A DNA stretch of 64,000 nucleotides from assembly GCF_910592395.1 (NCBI RefSeq), contig NC_088312.1:22017292-22081291 (forward strand), read 5' to 3'. Under the pieces are notes generated by a model. It was not told where the DNA came from. It worked only from the letters and a program-made list of their open reading frames with translations, and made no database searches. The DNA is from Lineus longissimus (taxonomy: Eukaryota > Nemertea > Pilidiophora > Heteronemertea > Lineidae). Both the position numbers and the translations under genes were made by a program. Within the stretch, counting starts at the first letter, position 1; every line of letters begins with the position of its first letter. This document shows positions 20,216 to 31,700 of this stretch, one piece after another.

Positions 20216-23200
20216 GTAAATATATACTGGTTTCTTCGTCTCTATGTGCACCTGAGCAGTAGTGAAAATGTTCTGGTGACTGCTGTGCTGTCATGTAAGG
20301 AGACACCTTGATCTCATAAGCTGTCCAGATGACATCTGATCTCCTTCATGTAGAGGAGTCTCCTTATTACATAGGCTGCCCTTGATGGAGAAGTGGCCTG
20401 AAGACCTCGACTCTCCTTGGTAGTGCGACTGTGGCTAATTAAAGGCACTACAGGACAGTGTGGGGATGGTGTGTCTGGGCTTTAAGACCACAGTTTTGAG
20501 AGTCTTGTGAATAAGTCCGATCTTTATCATGTCCACACAGATCATGAGATCTATGCCCAGAAATCCTGCACTTAATAGTGCATATAGTGGGAAAGGACAA
20601 ATTCTCAAGGGAGGGGGCATATAGCGGGATGGGACTAATTCTCAAGGGTTGAAATAATTTACTTTCACATGGGAGAGCCCGTCCATTCTTTTTGTGATGA
20701 TTTACCCCCAAGGCATACATTACGCTCCATTATCAAGGCTTCATGCTCCAGTGACTTCAGTACAATACCAGTTCTAGATTCTAACGATGAAGCGAAGGCC
20801 GAAGCGAACAAAGTTATTCCGCTGTTCTAATTCTATTCATGCAGTCATCTGGAAGTTTTGCATTTGAAAGCCACTGTGTACGTTTTATGACTAGATAGCC
20901 CCCTACACACGTCACACAGCCTGTATCAGTGAAGATGTACACGTCCTACAGTTTGATATCAATCGGTTATAAATAGACGCTGTACTTGTTGCGTTCAGGA
21001 AACATCCTTCCAGGAAGTTCAGTCGCAATCTGTCGTGTTCCATTTCCATTTCAAGCCAAGCCTAACGCATGTGTGCAGTCGTCCGATATCGAAATCTCTT
21101 TTTGTCGGTGGAATATAAAGATAATCGTAATCTTTATGATACAGGCCGGATACTCGTCCCATCTGTATAGGACAATATACACAACTGAGACACAAGGCGG
21201 AGGACAGTTCGTTGGGACCTCATGACCTTGATCGACAACCACCACAACCTGCGGATTAGTCCCGACGAAAGGCATCGCTGTTGAAGTTATGCTCTACTTT
21301 TAAGGTAAGCTCCCTACCAGCCCTCACCCCCACATACACACCCACCCTCACGCGCCGACGCGTGCACACATTCCCAAAAAGGCCAACACCTTCTTACACT
21401 CCGGACGCAGTGGATCGGCTTCGTCCTTCCCGACGACTTCCCGTTCCATTTGCAGTAAAGCTACATAATGTGAAAACGTCACAGAGTGGTCTAACTCCGT
21501 TTTCCTGGACTTATCAGCTTCCACGTCCATAGGCAAGCCCTGAAGGAAGTTAACCAGTTTACGGGCTTTAAAAGTAGCAAGACACTTTCCGCAACTATAG
21601 CATTCTGGCACGTAAACCCGTTACCATGGTAACAGCTTCCATTCTGAATCAAGACATTGCGCGAGGAGATAGTGTAATGCGTTGCCAGAATATACGTTTA
21701 AATAGTCGTTAACAAGAATCTAATATTATCGGGGTATTACGTTTGCGAATGGAATTAGGATGCAATTTGGAAATAATGGCATTTTCTGCACTGAGTTGTG
21801 AAATAGAGCAGGCGACAGGAGGTTTCCCGCGTAAATTCGCCCACCTCAGCTTTATGTACAGAAAATGCAAAAACGGTAGTTTATCTTCAAGACATGGAGT
21901 GAGGAATATATAGAAATCTTTTGTACAACATGGCATTTCCGGTGACATTTCTGGCATTGTTCTGAAAAATGGTGATGAACGCTTAGACGAACGCAGGATC
22001 TTTACTACGTTCTCGCCGCGCATCACCAGCAGAGAGGACGGATGATACAGGAACAGACACTTAATCGGATCATTTATTCGGAGGAGTGATATATTTCAGT
22101 TGTAGCTGACGTAAAACTGGCAATATATCTCCCGATAGTTGGCGTCTGGTTGGGCACGCGGTATCTTCCTGTGTTCGAAGGCCACACTCCGGACGCTGCG
22201 GATCGGTAAGCTCCGGCAAGTCACTCCGCCGGCCTCAGGAAACGAGAGGAAATGAGCAGATTGCAGCTTCGGGCATTGAAGCTATGGTTCCCTGCTTGGG
22301 ACAATGGTACAGCCAACCTTATAGAGTGATTCACTGATTATGTTAAAGTGAGCTGGATTCTGCTTCCAATCTGAATTTAACAAACGTGAGTCCTTTTCCT
22401 CCCTCAGATAAGAGTCGATTAAAAATCCCTGAGGAATCCCACAATTAGACGGATGGTTACGGTATGTATATGTTTACACACGGTGATTCGGGTTTGTGAT
22501 ATATTATTCATGTTGTGATTCATTTCTGTCTATATTGGAGCATTGAGCGGCAGTTCATGGCTATAGACGGATCGTGACGGCGAAACGCTACACCGGGACG
22601 TCTGGTGAACCCGGGTGCTGGTGAATGAACCGAATCACTGACCACCTGGGCCTGCTGCGCTCCCCGACCTCATCATGTATGATGACTTTACTAATAGGAC
22701 AGGGGACCACTATTGAATCATCTGATAACCATTTGATGTTGCCTTAGTTAGACGCAGATACTCTTAACCACATTCGAAAAAACCGCATCTGAGGAACGAG
22801 GGAGCGCCACGTTTCTACCAACGTCATGAGGTCACTGCGTCATAGCATAAAGGAATAAACGTCCCAATAAAAGCTATATGTCACTTTTGATTATGATAAG
22901 GTTGTCGGAGATGATCTTTACAATTATTTTATGCATATTATCAGTCCATTTATCATCATCACCATCATCATTATCATCATCAGGCTTTTGTGGCCCTAGT
23001 GGAACTTTGCCTTTCTCCGCTTGCAGTCGGTGGAAATTTCACAAAATTAATGGAATCCAGTCTTAAGCACCCGAGGCAATCAAGTGAATACACATATTGA
23101 GGAATTTCATACAAATAAGTGGCGAGCTGGCGAGGTCGGCGATTCGGCAGACGTTCACCAGAATGATTGCGGGGATAATGGGACCGATTCATCATCCGCA

Positions 23201-23725
23201 GGAACATTACATATGGATTACAGCCCCGAGAGATAGCAGTGTCACGGGACGACACTTTTTAAAATTCTCGGATTTAGGGATTACAGATTGCTGAAGAAAG
23301 CGATCGTTTTGAATGTAGGATTACGACAGTGTCGTCTTCTTTTCTTCTTGAGCGTGACGAGGGGTGCTTTAGAAAAGCACAGCGTAGATGACTGCAGTGA
23401 AACAGCATTGTGTGATGTAGCAGGGAACAACAATATTGGAGTCGCAGTCGCCAGCCGGTGGAATGCAAATGCTAGGCAGCAGCTAGCCTAGGATACATGT
23501 TACTCGAACACGGTGCAAGTGCAAGCAGACACAGATTTGCTATTACTTTGCTGAACGCTGTTAATAAACACCTCACCGTTGGATCCTCCTAAGTACAACG
23601 CCAGTACGACTCGGTGCTGATTAATCTGCCGCCTGTCGCCACATCATTATATTGATATCACTGAGGTTCAAGATGACAATCTGTTGACTCGTCGACTCCG
23701 AGAGTGTGATAAGCCGGGAGCTAAC
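20216..23725. other. Intergenic region without a supported gene
   Basis: Only short open frames with no recognisable domain were found. Visible features are a ~45-base near-duplicate around AATTCTCAAGGG at about 20600-20650 and a (ATC)n-like run at about 22950-22982. The 13-mer ACACTCCGGACGC occurs at 21396 and 22184 and again at 26644. The minus-strand frame at 21348-21611 includes one copy of that 13-mer and a CYSCGKC cysteine cluster, but nothing supports it as a gene. Confidence 0.5.
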
Positions 23726-23734
23726 ATGACCAAG
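23726..23734 (+). other. Candidate leader exon (Met-Thr-Lys) for the first galactosyltransferase
   Basis: ATGACCAAG is followed at once by a strong donor, GTGAGT, and has A at -3. The acceptor at 27147-27149 opens in the matching phase, so splicing would add MTK and GQTRYA in front of the MALIHRA start of the GT31 protein without changing frame. The intron would be about 3.4 kb. It is a good fit but unproved; the exon could equally be non-coding leader or belong to another transcript. Confidence 0.4.
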
Positions 23735-24553
23735 GTGAGTAGAGACCCTCTCCTAACATGTCGCGGTCTTTTACAGCCCTCTATAAAGCCCCTTGCTACA
23801 GCTACGTGATATCCTGACTCTCATCCCGTAAGTACAACTCTGAGGTAGTTTAATCGATGTCAAAGCCTCGGGAGTCACATACAGTATCGTGATTATTTTC
23901 ATCATGGATCCATATATAACATGTTGCCCAGGCATCTTGCCAGAGGTCTACTCCGTGATGCCGAGACCGCCATTATGTCAACCGACTCCCTGGAGTCCCT
24001 TGTGGCTGGTAAAATTGAGGGCGAAAGGAAGTGAGAGGAGAGCCTTTGGCCGTAAGCCTTTTAAAACTCGTTTGACAAAACATTCCGGTAAATCTATTAT
24101 CATAGGCATATGACCTCGTGAACTACCACCGCCGACAGGCTTGTATTTTATTAGCCCGTATGTGACGATAGGGAGGTTTCGCAAACTCTACGAATCACGA
24201 ACTACGAACTACGAAATTCTGTCGTTGATTATATATCCCTTCCCCGTAATAACACGATAGCACAGCGATTTCCCTGAACCTATTAGAAATATTGTTTCAT
24301 TTTTTAACTTTGACCGCTGGGGAAATTTTCCATTAGCCGCAGCAGCCGAGTATTAACGCTCTCGCGCGAAACCGCCCACTATCATATGTCCAACGAGTCT
24401 GCATATCATTTCAAGCGAAGCTATCGAAAAATGTAGTTAACAGGTTAACGCAAATGATTTTACACATCGTTCCAAGACATGGTTTCTATTCATTTAGACA
24501 GAATTCATGTGGACTCTATTCAAGCAGGATGTCGTCGTCGAAATGATGACAAT

Positions 24554-24676
24554 AGTGAGGTTTCGCAACCGCCCGGTTAGGCCCTACGACGACGTTTATC
24601 TATTGTTCAGGTAAACTCACACAATAGATAAACGTCGTCGTCGGGCCTAAACGGGTCGTTGCGAAACCTTACTAGT
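24554..24676. repeat. Near-perfect long hairpin with ~54-base arms
   Basis: The left arm runs AGTGAGGTTTCGCAAC... to ...ACGTTTATCTATTGT at 24606. After a 14-base loop, the right arm ACAATAGATAAACGTCGTCG... runs to ...GTTGCGAAACCTTACT at about 24674. There are only a few mismatches or single-base gaps. The GGTTTCGCAA end recurs alone near 24176. A foldback transposon or MITE with almost no interior is the simplest reading. Confidence 0.88.
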
Positions 24677-26957
24677 AACATCGACCATCAGCCATCGTGT
24701 TCAAATGGATGACCGCACCTTCGGCAGTGCTGTGACGTCATCACATTCCACCACCTGCGTACAACATGAATCATGTCGTTAATCTATAGACCAGCTAATT
24801 TATCATAAACATGATGTCGTCTGGTTAGCACTTGATGTCGTTTGCTAGGTTTCGCCAGGAGTTAGATTATCTGATTGAACCCAACCTTGTCATCAGGTAT
24901 GTACTAATGCTTTTACTTTAGAACAAGGCTGTATCTCGACCAGGAGCATCCTGAGATCAGACTTTTTACTCCTTCGTCATATACAACAAATATTGACAGG
25001 CGGAGTATATTGAAAACCACTGCAGCTTTTCGCGCACACTGTCGTGCACTCTAGCTGACATTATGAAGTCTTCCTGGACATCTTCAAATAAGGGCCAATC
25101 CATTTTAAGGCCTTTACCACTTGCATTTTTTGTCTGATCATGCTGGGTGCACTGCATGTGCACCTTTAACCCATCGAACACGGGACGGAGTGAACGCGAC
25201 GCCTACGACGCCTGACTAGTCTATTGTTCTCACTTATTCATTTTCTCGGCACGCCCTCCCCCAGGAACATCATATTCAATATTGTTGCGTGTTTGATCAT
25301 CTAGTTCTATCATGAGCATGATGCGAAAGGTTAAACGCATATTCCTCTCGTTCAGAAACTTCAAAACAGAATGTGAATGTGAATTTGAAATTGAAATGCC
25401 TAATAACTATGTAAATATTTCTACTGAATGTATATTTCAACAATTAATGTCGCTGTGTAGATTAAAATACAAATTCTATAAATGCAAAGTGTCTGTGCAT
25501 TATAGCTTGCATATTTACTGCACTTCGACAATGTTCATTTCTTTTGACCTGTATATAGGTCTACCACAAGAAAATGCAAGATGCAATGAACACGAACGGC
25601 ACATCCCTTAATTTATATCTAAATAGAATTCGAGATTATGAGCGTGAGATGTGAAAAGCGGGAGGTAATGGTCCTTCGCCAAGACACGCTTTAAAAAGAT
25701 ACAGTTGGAAATACGTGTGTGCATTAGGCGTCATGCCCGAGGGTTCTTGTATACGCACTTCGCCAATAAATTGATGTCACCTATACCTTGAAATATCTCA
25801 TTGTCTCTGGAGAAGAAAGGGAAGCTATAGTTTGTTTTCCCGTAGTCAAGGACTCGTCATTGTTTAGGACATACAATAACTCTCAAGTTGGCGAGGTTCG
25901 TTCAAACATCGAAATCTGATATTTTCCCTAGACATTTTAGTACTGAATAATGTCTATATTCAGGCAGTCAACACTACACGCCCGCATTGTCCCTTTAGAT
26001 GTGGCTGACAACGGGGTAATTGCGTCATTGGTATATTCGCACAGATTCCATCCCTGATCAATAATGCTCTCGTTCAGTGTTCTCACATGACCCTTTATCG
26101 ATTCACCGAGATTGTTCTGTCCGGACAATCTCACATGCAGTGACCCGACAGAACCCCGCTCACGTTTCCGCGGGCGAATGTCACCGACATCCTGAACGGT
26201 TTTGATGAATATCTTTATTAGTGATGCAGTGGTACGCTCTCGACTTGAAGCATGCACTGGTTTCGGTGGGCAGCGGCACAGCGGTAAAGAAAGCTCTTTA
26301 ATTTCTCTCCGCTTAAAGTGTAGTTTACATAACGAATCTGTGCAAGTCATCATTGGAAGTACCGTCCATCTAATTCGCTTCCGCCATTTTTGAAAGGAAC
26401 GTTCATTTTTAGCCGGTTGTCATGGCAGCAGCGTCCACTCGCCCTCTCTCGCAGTGGATTTAGCTCGCAATGTCAGGCGTTTACTTCTGCTGATAGTGGT
26501 TAGTAATGATGGAAAACCTATAGAAACGGGCTTGACAGAGGACGACTTTCGCGAACTAAACGCCGACCAGTATTCACACAACGAACAAAAAAGGACGAGA
26601 TACTTTTTCACAAAAACGAAAGGTTTTTCGTCCGCCGTGTGCTACACTCCGGACGCATTGTACCGGCCTCGTCCTGTCGCCCGTTTCGGAGGATGACGCA
26701 ATGGAATGCCCGGGGAGTCTATTGATCGTGTGCGCGCGAAGTGAACCATTCTTAAAAATCAAGTATATATCGTGGTGGGTTTCGCTTGTGTTACAACATC
26801 TGGCACGTGATTGTTCGACCCCACATCTCAGTCTTTCCATACGATAGAAAGCTAGGAGAGACCATGACTTCTTACGGGGGAAACACAGAAAAACGTGTCC
26901 CAACAGTGAGGGGAAACACCCGGAAAGGGAAACACTAAAAAAGTTCACGACGTGTTA

Positions 26958-27057
26958 ACAAGCCCTGCGGCAGGATTCGTTCACCAGCCTTGCGGCGGGG
27001 CTTGCTAACAAGCATTGCGGCGGGATTGATGCACAAGCCTTGCGGTGAGATTGGTAA
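26958..27057 (+). repeat. 25-bp minisatellite, four copies
   Basis: Four consecutive 25-base units of the form ACAAGCCTTGCGGCGGGATT followed by five variable bases. They end about 90 bases before the acceptor of the first galactosyltransferase exon. Units differ from each other at roughly 3-7 positions. Confidence 0.88.
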
Positions 27058-27167
27058 TTCATTGGCCTTTAAAAACGTTGTAGGCGAAATATTTCAATGA
27101 CTTTATGATTCCCAGACATTTTTCAGTGTTTTACCAATTCTCTTTTCAGGGTCAGACAAGATATGCC

Positions 27168-28250
27168 ATGGCTTTAATCCACCGAGCAATCAGGGAACTC
27201 CGGAAGACTATTTCGCGCATGCTCCTGCTATCACTTCCGGCTGCGGTCGTCCTGCTTCTCGTTTATGTCTTCTACATCGTTCACCTTACAACTCAAGACA
27301 GGCAAAAGGAATTCCATAGGATAAATGTTCTACAATCAAAATTCTACCGTCTGAATGACACTGTGGTGAATGCGCATAACTTCACAAAACTAATCGAACC
27401 GACAATCCCGTGTAGGAATTCGACCAATCATGGACCTTTTTTGGTCATGTTGATACCATCCACCGTAGGGAGAGAAAATCGTCGGGATATTATACGGACT
27501 TCCTGGGGAAGTTATGTCAAAAGAAATGGCACCAGATGGCCTAATATTCAAATGCCCAAATGGACACAACCTGCTTTTCAAAATTTCAAAATGTATTTTC
27601 TATTCGGGACAAAACCAAACTCAACATGGCATCACAAATTAAAACTTGAGAATAAAAAATATGGTGATATAATTCAGGAGGATTTCATAGACACGTATTC
27701 TAATTTGACTATCAAAAGTATAATGGGGTTAAAGTGGGCTGTGACGAATTGCAAAGGTGCTAAATATGTCATGAAAGTTGATGATGACGTATTCGTTAAC
27801 ATGCCAAATTTAGTTAGATTCCTTGAAAATATCCGCCCCGTGAAAGGCATTGGTGGAATGATTAGTAAAAGAGCGCTTGTTTGGCGGGAGGGAAAATGGG
27901 AGATCACTGTAAATGATTTCCCTTTTTCGAGGTACCCGAAATACGCGGTGGGCTGCTCTTACATCATGGGACTTCCGGTTGCAGAAAAGTTGTATAAAAC
28001 GTCACTGCATGTGCCTTATATTCATCTGGAGGACGTCTATGTCACAGGAATTCTGGCGAAAATTAACGATTTGACACATTATAATGACAAGGGGTTTTCC
28101 GATGCCCTCCGGAAGCCTCCGACGAGCGCTTGTGTTTTGATCCGAGGGAACCCGATCACCAGCACGAACTGGAAACAACCGAATGGGATCCTGAATCTTT
28201 GGAAGGAATTATTGGACATTGACACAGGGAGGAACAACAGGACATGCTGA
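27168..28250 (+). CDS. Beta-1,3-galactosyltransferase-like (GT31) protein 1
   Basis: Type II Golgi glycosyltransferase that likely adds galactose or GlcNAc in beta-1,3 linkage to glycans. I start at ATG 27168 (GCCATGG), giving 360 residues, because the open frame upstream crosses a clear acceptor (TTCTCTTTTCAG at 27149); an extra N-terminus from a leader exon at 23726 is possible. A short cytosolic tail precedes the membrane anchor (about residues 18-40, LLLSLPAAVVLLLVYVFYIV). GT31 motifs follow: RRDIIRTSWGS, YGDIIQEDFIDTYSNLTIK, KYVMKVDDDVFVN (the DxD-type metal site), YAVGCSYIMG and LEDVYVTGIL. Several N-x-S/T sites are present. It is followed 668 bases later by a paralogue. An AATAAA lies 36 bases after the stop. 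The acceptor sugar cannot be told from sequence. Confidence 0.92.
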   Translation: MALIHRAIRELRKTISRMLLLSLPAAVVLLLVYVFYIVHLTTQDRQKEFHRINVLQSKFYRLNDTVVNAHNFTKLIEPTIPCRNSTNHGPFLVMLIPSTVGRENRRDIIRTSWGSYVKRNGTRWPNIQMPKWTQPAFQNFKMYFLFGTKPNSTWHHKLKLENKKYGDIIQEDFIDTYSNLTIKSIMGLKWAVTNCKGAKYVMKVDDDVFVNMPNLVRFLENIRPVKGIGGMISKRALVWREGKWEITVNDFPFSRYPKYAVGCSYIMGLPVAEKLYKTSLHVPYIHLEDVYVTGILAKINDLTHYNDKGFSDALRKPPTSACVLIRGNPITSTNWKQPNGILNLWKELLDIDTGRNNRTC

Positions 28251-28917
28251 TTCGGACTCCTGACTGTATGCTTTGGACGAAGAAAGAATAAAAGATGGAG
28301 TGCGCCGAGAGAGGGCGCTACCTCTTCGGCTACTTTCGTCCCACAACGTAATCTCCTGGTCATGGATCCGCAGCAGACGACACTGCAAATTAGACAATGG
28401 GAGTGTCAGTGTAAGTTGGAAGACTCGGCCAAAGAGCGCGGAAGTCGGTGAGGTGAGACAAGTAAAAACATATTGGATGTTGTGGCAGAGATCACGTTAC
28501 TTCGTGCGCTTGCACTTATTTGTGCTTTCCTTTAGTTTTTCCATTCGTCTCCTTCGTCATTTCGTTAGAATAAATTTGTTGTATATTTTCCCGTCTTCAT
28601 TTTATTCTTTTTCACGTCTTTGTGCCTTGCTTCGTTTACCGCGTCTTTGACTTACTTGTATATTGTCCAATGCCGCAGTCATCCTACGTACACTTCGCGG
28701 ACGACCACATATTTGGATCTTGATTAACGGGTTGTTTCTCATTCTCAAAATTGTTTTCAATATTTAAGTCTGGTTACTTTAAGATAAAATTAACAGCTCG
28801 TACTCACCGGTAATTATGTGAGACGGTTTTTTTTCAACCTTGCTATCTTTCCTGTTTTTAAGATTATCGTATAATCGTTTTTATTTAAATTTTAGGCCGT
28901 CGTCTGATGCAGTTGTC

Positions 28918-29994
28918 ATGGGACCTGCCAACCTACACCTCCGAAAGGTCAAGAAGGTGCTTCACTTTGCCCCCGCGTTCATCTTCATCGCGACCTTCTG
29001 TTGTTTATGTTATGTCTTCGTGGTCAGCATGGAGCAACATCTGGCAGCGGAAAGGAAGCAGATCGCCGAAAAATTAAAACAGATGTCCTTTTATTCGCTG
29101 AATGATACGATTGTGAACCCCCATGATTTTTCTGTTTTGATGCAACCATTGGTTCCTTGTTTAAACGTTGATAAGAATAGCGTGTACCTCGTCATTCTCG
29201 TTACCTCCATTGTTGGGCGGGAGAAACAAAGGGAAGTCATCAGGACAACTTGGGCTAGTCACGTGATAAACAAAGAAACAAGATGGCCGAATGTTGGAAT
29301 CCCGAAGTGGGCTAGGCCAGAATTAGGAAACGTCAAGATTTATTTTTTGTTTGGGACAGATGTCAATTCGACATGGCATGACAAACTAGAGTCAGAAAAT
29401 AAAAAATATGGTGATATAATTCAAGAGGATTTTATAGACACGTATCATAACTTGACTATCAAAAGTGTCATGGGGTTAAAATGGGCTGTGACCAACTGCA
29501 AAGGTGCTAAATACGTCATGAAAGTTGATGATGACGTATTCGTGAACATGCCAAATTTACTAAAATTTTTAGAGGAAAGTCGGCCGACGGACGTCATAGG
29601 TGGTCGCATCAGTAAACGATCCCCAGCCTGGAGGGTCGGGAAATGGAAAATCTCCGAAGACAGTTTCCCATTCAAAAGATATCCTTATTATGCAGTAGGT
29701 TGTAGCTACGTCATGGGGCTATCGGTTGCCGAGAAACTTTACAATGCGTCCCTCTACGTGCCTCCCGTCTATTTAGAGGATGTGTACGTCACGGGGATGC
29801 TGGCAAAAATATGTGGAATAGGTCACATCAACCATCCGGGTTTCTGGTTTTCCGGGTTGAGACCACCTGGTGCCTGTCGTATGGTCAAGTCTAACGTCAT
29901 CACTGCCACGAATTGGAAACGACCAGAAGAGATTGCTAACCTCTGGAAGCAACTTTGGGACATTGATCATTCGAGGGGAAAACAAAAATGCTGA
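28918..29994 (+). CDS. Beta-1,3-galactosyltransferase-like (GT31) protein 2
   Basis: Tandem paralogue of the preceding gene, 358 residues from ATG 28918. The open frame upstream of this ATG crosses an acceptor-like TTTAAATTTTAG at 28895, so I take this Met and not the earlier one. The anchor is near residues 17-39 (FAPAFIFIATFCCLCYVFVV). GT31 motifs: REVIRTTWASH, YGDIIQEDFIDTYHNLTIK, KYVMKVDDDVFVN, YAVGCSYVMG and LEDVYVTGML. The N-terminal stem and the C-terminus differ clearly from gene 1, while the central block is nearly the same in DNA. It ends with a basic, Cys-containing tail (GKQKC), like gene 1 (NNRTC). An AATAAA lies at 30445-30450. The role is probably in Golgi glycan synthesis; the specificity is unknown. 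Confidence 0.92.
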   Translation: MGPANLHLRKVKKVLHFAPAFIFIATFCCLCYVFVVSMEQHLAAERKQIAEKLKQMSFYSLNDTIVNPHDFSVLMQPLVPCLNVDKNSVYLVILVTSIVGREKQREVIRTTWASHVINKETRWPNVGIPKWARPELGNVKIYFLFGTDVNSTWHDKLESENKKYGDIIQEDFIDTYHNLTIKSVMGLKWAVTNCKGAKYVMKVDDDVFVNMPNLLKFLEESRPTDVIGGRISKRSPAWRVGKWKISEDSFPFKRYPYYAVGCSYVMGLSVAEKLYNASLYVPPVYLEDVYVTGMLAKICGIGHINHPGFWFSGLRPPGACRMVKSNVITATNWKRPEEIANLWKQLWDIDHSRGKQKC

Positions 29995-30499
29995 TAGGAA
30001 GGTTATCCGAAAGGTTTATATAGACGGTCCCGTTTTCAAAGATCGGGCGTAGTCATAGGTGATACCAAAGCACGTAAGGAATGTTGCTTCTTAAACCTCT
30101 CTATAATATCCATCAGTCATGTTTTATAATTGTTTTAGTCTTTGGACAAACGACCACAACAGATTATCGTTTGGTACAAATTAAAAGTTGCTGATAGCCC
30201 TTTGTTGGTGTTCTTTATTCAGTCTGATAAAAAACATCTACGTGAGATGACACTACCACCATTTGCATATGAGACTCCATCTACTGTCATCAGATTGGTT
30301 GTGACATGGTCTCAACAGGGAGCCACACAAGACATATGCCTTCCCAAATCAAATAATTGCTTGATGTGAATTTAAACAGTGTTTGTAAATCGCTCGCTGA
30401 AATGATCGAGATATTAATTGCAAGCTCGTGTCGATAACAGCAGAAATAAAAACGTGGAAAAGATTATCCTTCACCAGAAGATTGATTGCATTCAGGGAG

Positions 30500-30652
30500 A
30501 ATCTTTCGTCCCCAGCTCCCTGTAGTGTAAACTTAATACAACAGGTAGCAGCACATGCACAGACGTTTGGCCAACGAAAGGGCTCACCCGAGAGTTGAAC
30601 CCGGGGCCTCTGGCATCCAAAGCGAGAATCGTAACACTAGACCAACTGCTAC
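30500..30652 (-). mobile_element. tRNA-Pro-derived SINE fragment
   Basis: On the minus strand, 30652-30580 resembles tRNA-Pro(UGG). It has TTGGTCTAGTG, GATTCTCGCTTTGGATG with a TGG anticodon, and GGGTTCAACTCT as a T-loop/B-box. An A-box-like TAGCAGTTGG is present. The acceptor stem does not pair: the 5' end GTAGCAG does not match the 3' GTGAGCC. The anticodon stem also has a mismatch. It is therefore a SINE head or tRNA pseudogene and not a working tRNA. About 80 bases of unrelated body follow. Confidence 0.7.
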
Positions 30653-31700
30653 TGCAACAACCATACCATAACATGCTGCCACAACCAGACCTGATAGACA
30701 GGAGATGCTGGCACAACCAGACATAATAGACAGGAGATACTGTCACAACGAGATCTGGCGAGATAACAAAATGTTGTTACACCAAGAAGCAAGGGCAGTA
30801 CGAGCAGATCAACACCTGATAATCCATCTCAAAGCAGACCAATGAACGAGCTCGATAGCAAAGATCACTTCGGAGCAATCCTCAACCGTTCATGTTTTGA
30901 AACAACCTACATGTATAATGTGACCAGGTCAATAGGAAGGATAGAGGCCCAAGTCCGAGTGCCCTTAGGTGGATTACTGAAGGCTATGTTCACACCAGAT
31001 CAGGACATAGGCACAACCATGGCGAACAAACAGAAACAAAGACAAAAAACGCTCATATTCTTCGGACAATACTGAAAATGAAACTTTTATTTACTAGTTA
31101 TTGTTTGAGTCACGTTTTTCCATGATTCACGTTCACCCTTCATACCATCCTGAGGAAATCAGGGGTTAATGTTCGCTTCTCCGGCCCTGCACACAATCTT
31201 TGGCCAGTGAGACAGTACAGGCCTTGCCTTGCCCCTTATCGTAGAGGATCGAAGCCTATTTCACCGTCCCAATTCACTATGGTGAAGTGCTGTCAGTTTG
31301 CCATGGTGAAATTGAGACACATTATTTTATCCTTTGGGTAGGCCCCCTGCACCAACACCTAACACTTTCTCAACCCCAATACTTGACCTGACCGAATGTA
31401 TGTCTGCCCTTATCAGCCCAGGAACTCCCCAACCCAAGCAAAATCATGAAGCCCATCGCACTATTGTCCGTCTTCTGTCATGGTACAGGCAACGGCAATT
31501 GCGATTGGTGAAATCCCAATATCTTTCTGTCTGTGGGATGTCGAAACAATCAACCTCTGCCAGCTGCTTATCTATTCAGATTGTGAAGGCCTTGACACAA
31601 CATAAAAATTACACCAAGGTTACCGCTAATGAACTTTGGAGACGACAGGACAGCCTACGTAACAACCAACCTCTTCCAGCTGGTTATCTGGTCAGGTTGG

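Larger units (their letters stand above)
23735..27149. other. Putative first intron / upstream region of galactosyltransferase 1
   Basis: No supported gene. It contains a strong hairpin at 24554-24676, a third copy of the ACACTCCGGACGC 13-mer at 26644, and a 25-bp minisatellite at 26958-27057. Open frames such as 25312-25611 (99 residues, many Cys, Phe and Tyr) have no recognisable motif and no conserved context. Confidence 0.45.

Noticed and set aside
21348-21611. Minus-strand 87-codon frame with CYSCGKC
   Set aside because: It resembles a zinc finger only superficially (no His pair), and there is no splice or family support.
25312-25611. Plus-strand 99-codon frame rich in Cys, Phe and Tyr
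   Set aside because: AT-rich, low complexity, no recognisable domain; compatible with chance.
27105-27167. Upstream Met giving a longer galactosyltransferase 1
   Set aside because: A strong pyrimidine tract and CAG at 27149 show that this stretch is intronic.
28840-28917. Upstream start for galactosyltransferase 2
   Set aside because: It crosses an acceptor-like TTTTAG at 28895; the ATG at 28918 is better placed before the membrane anchor.
30580-30652. Functional tRNA-Pro gene
   Set aside because: The acceptor stem does not pair and the anticodon stem has a mismatch.
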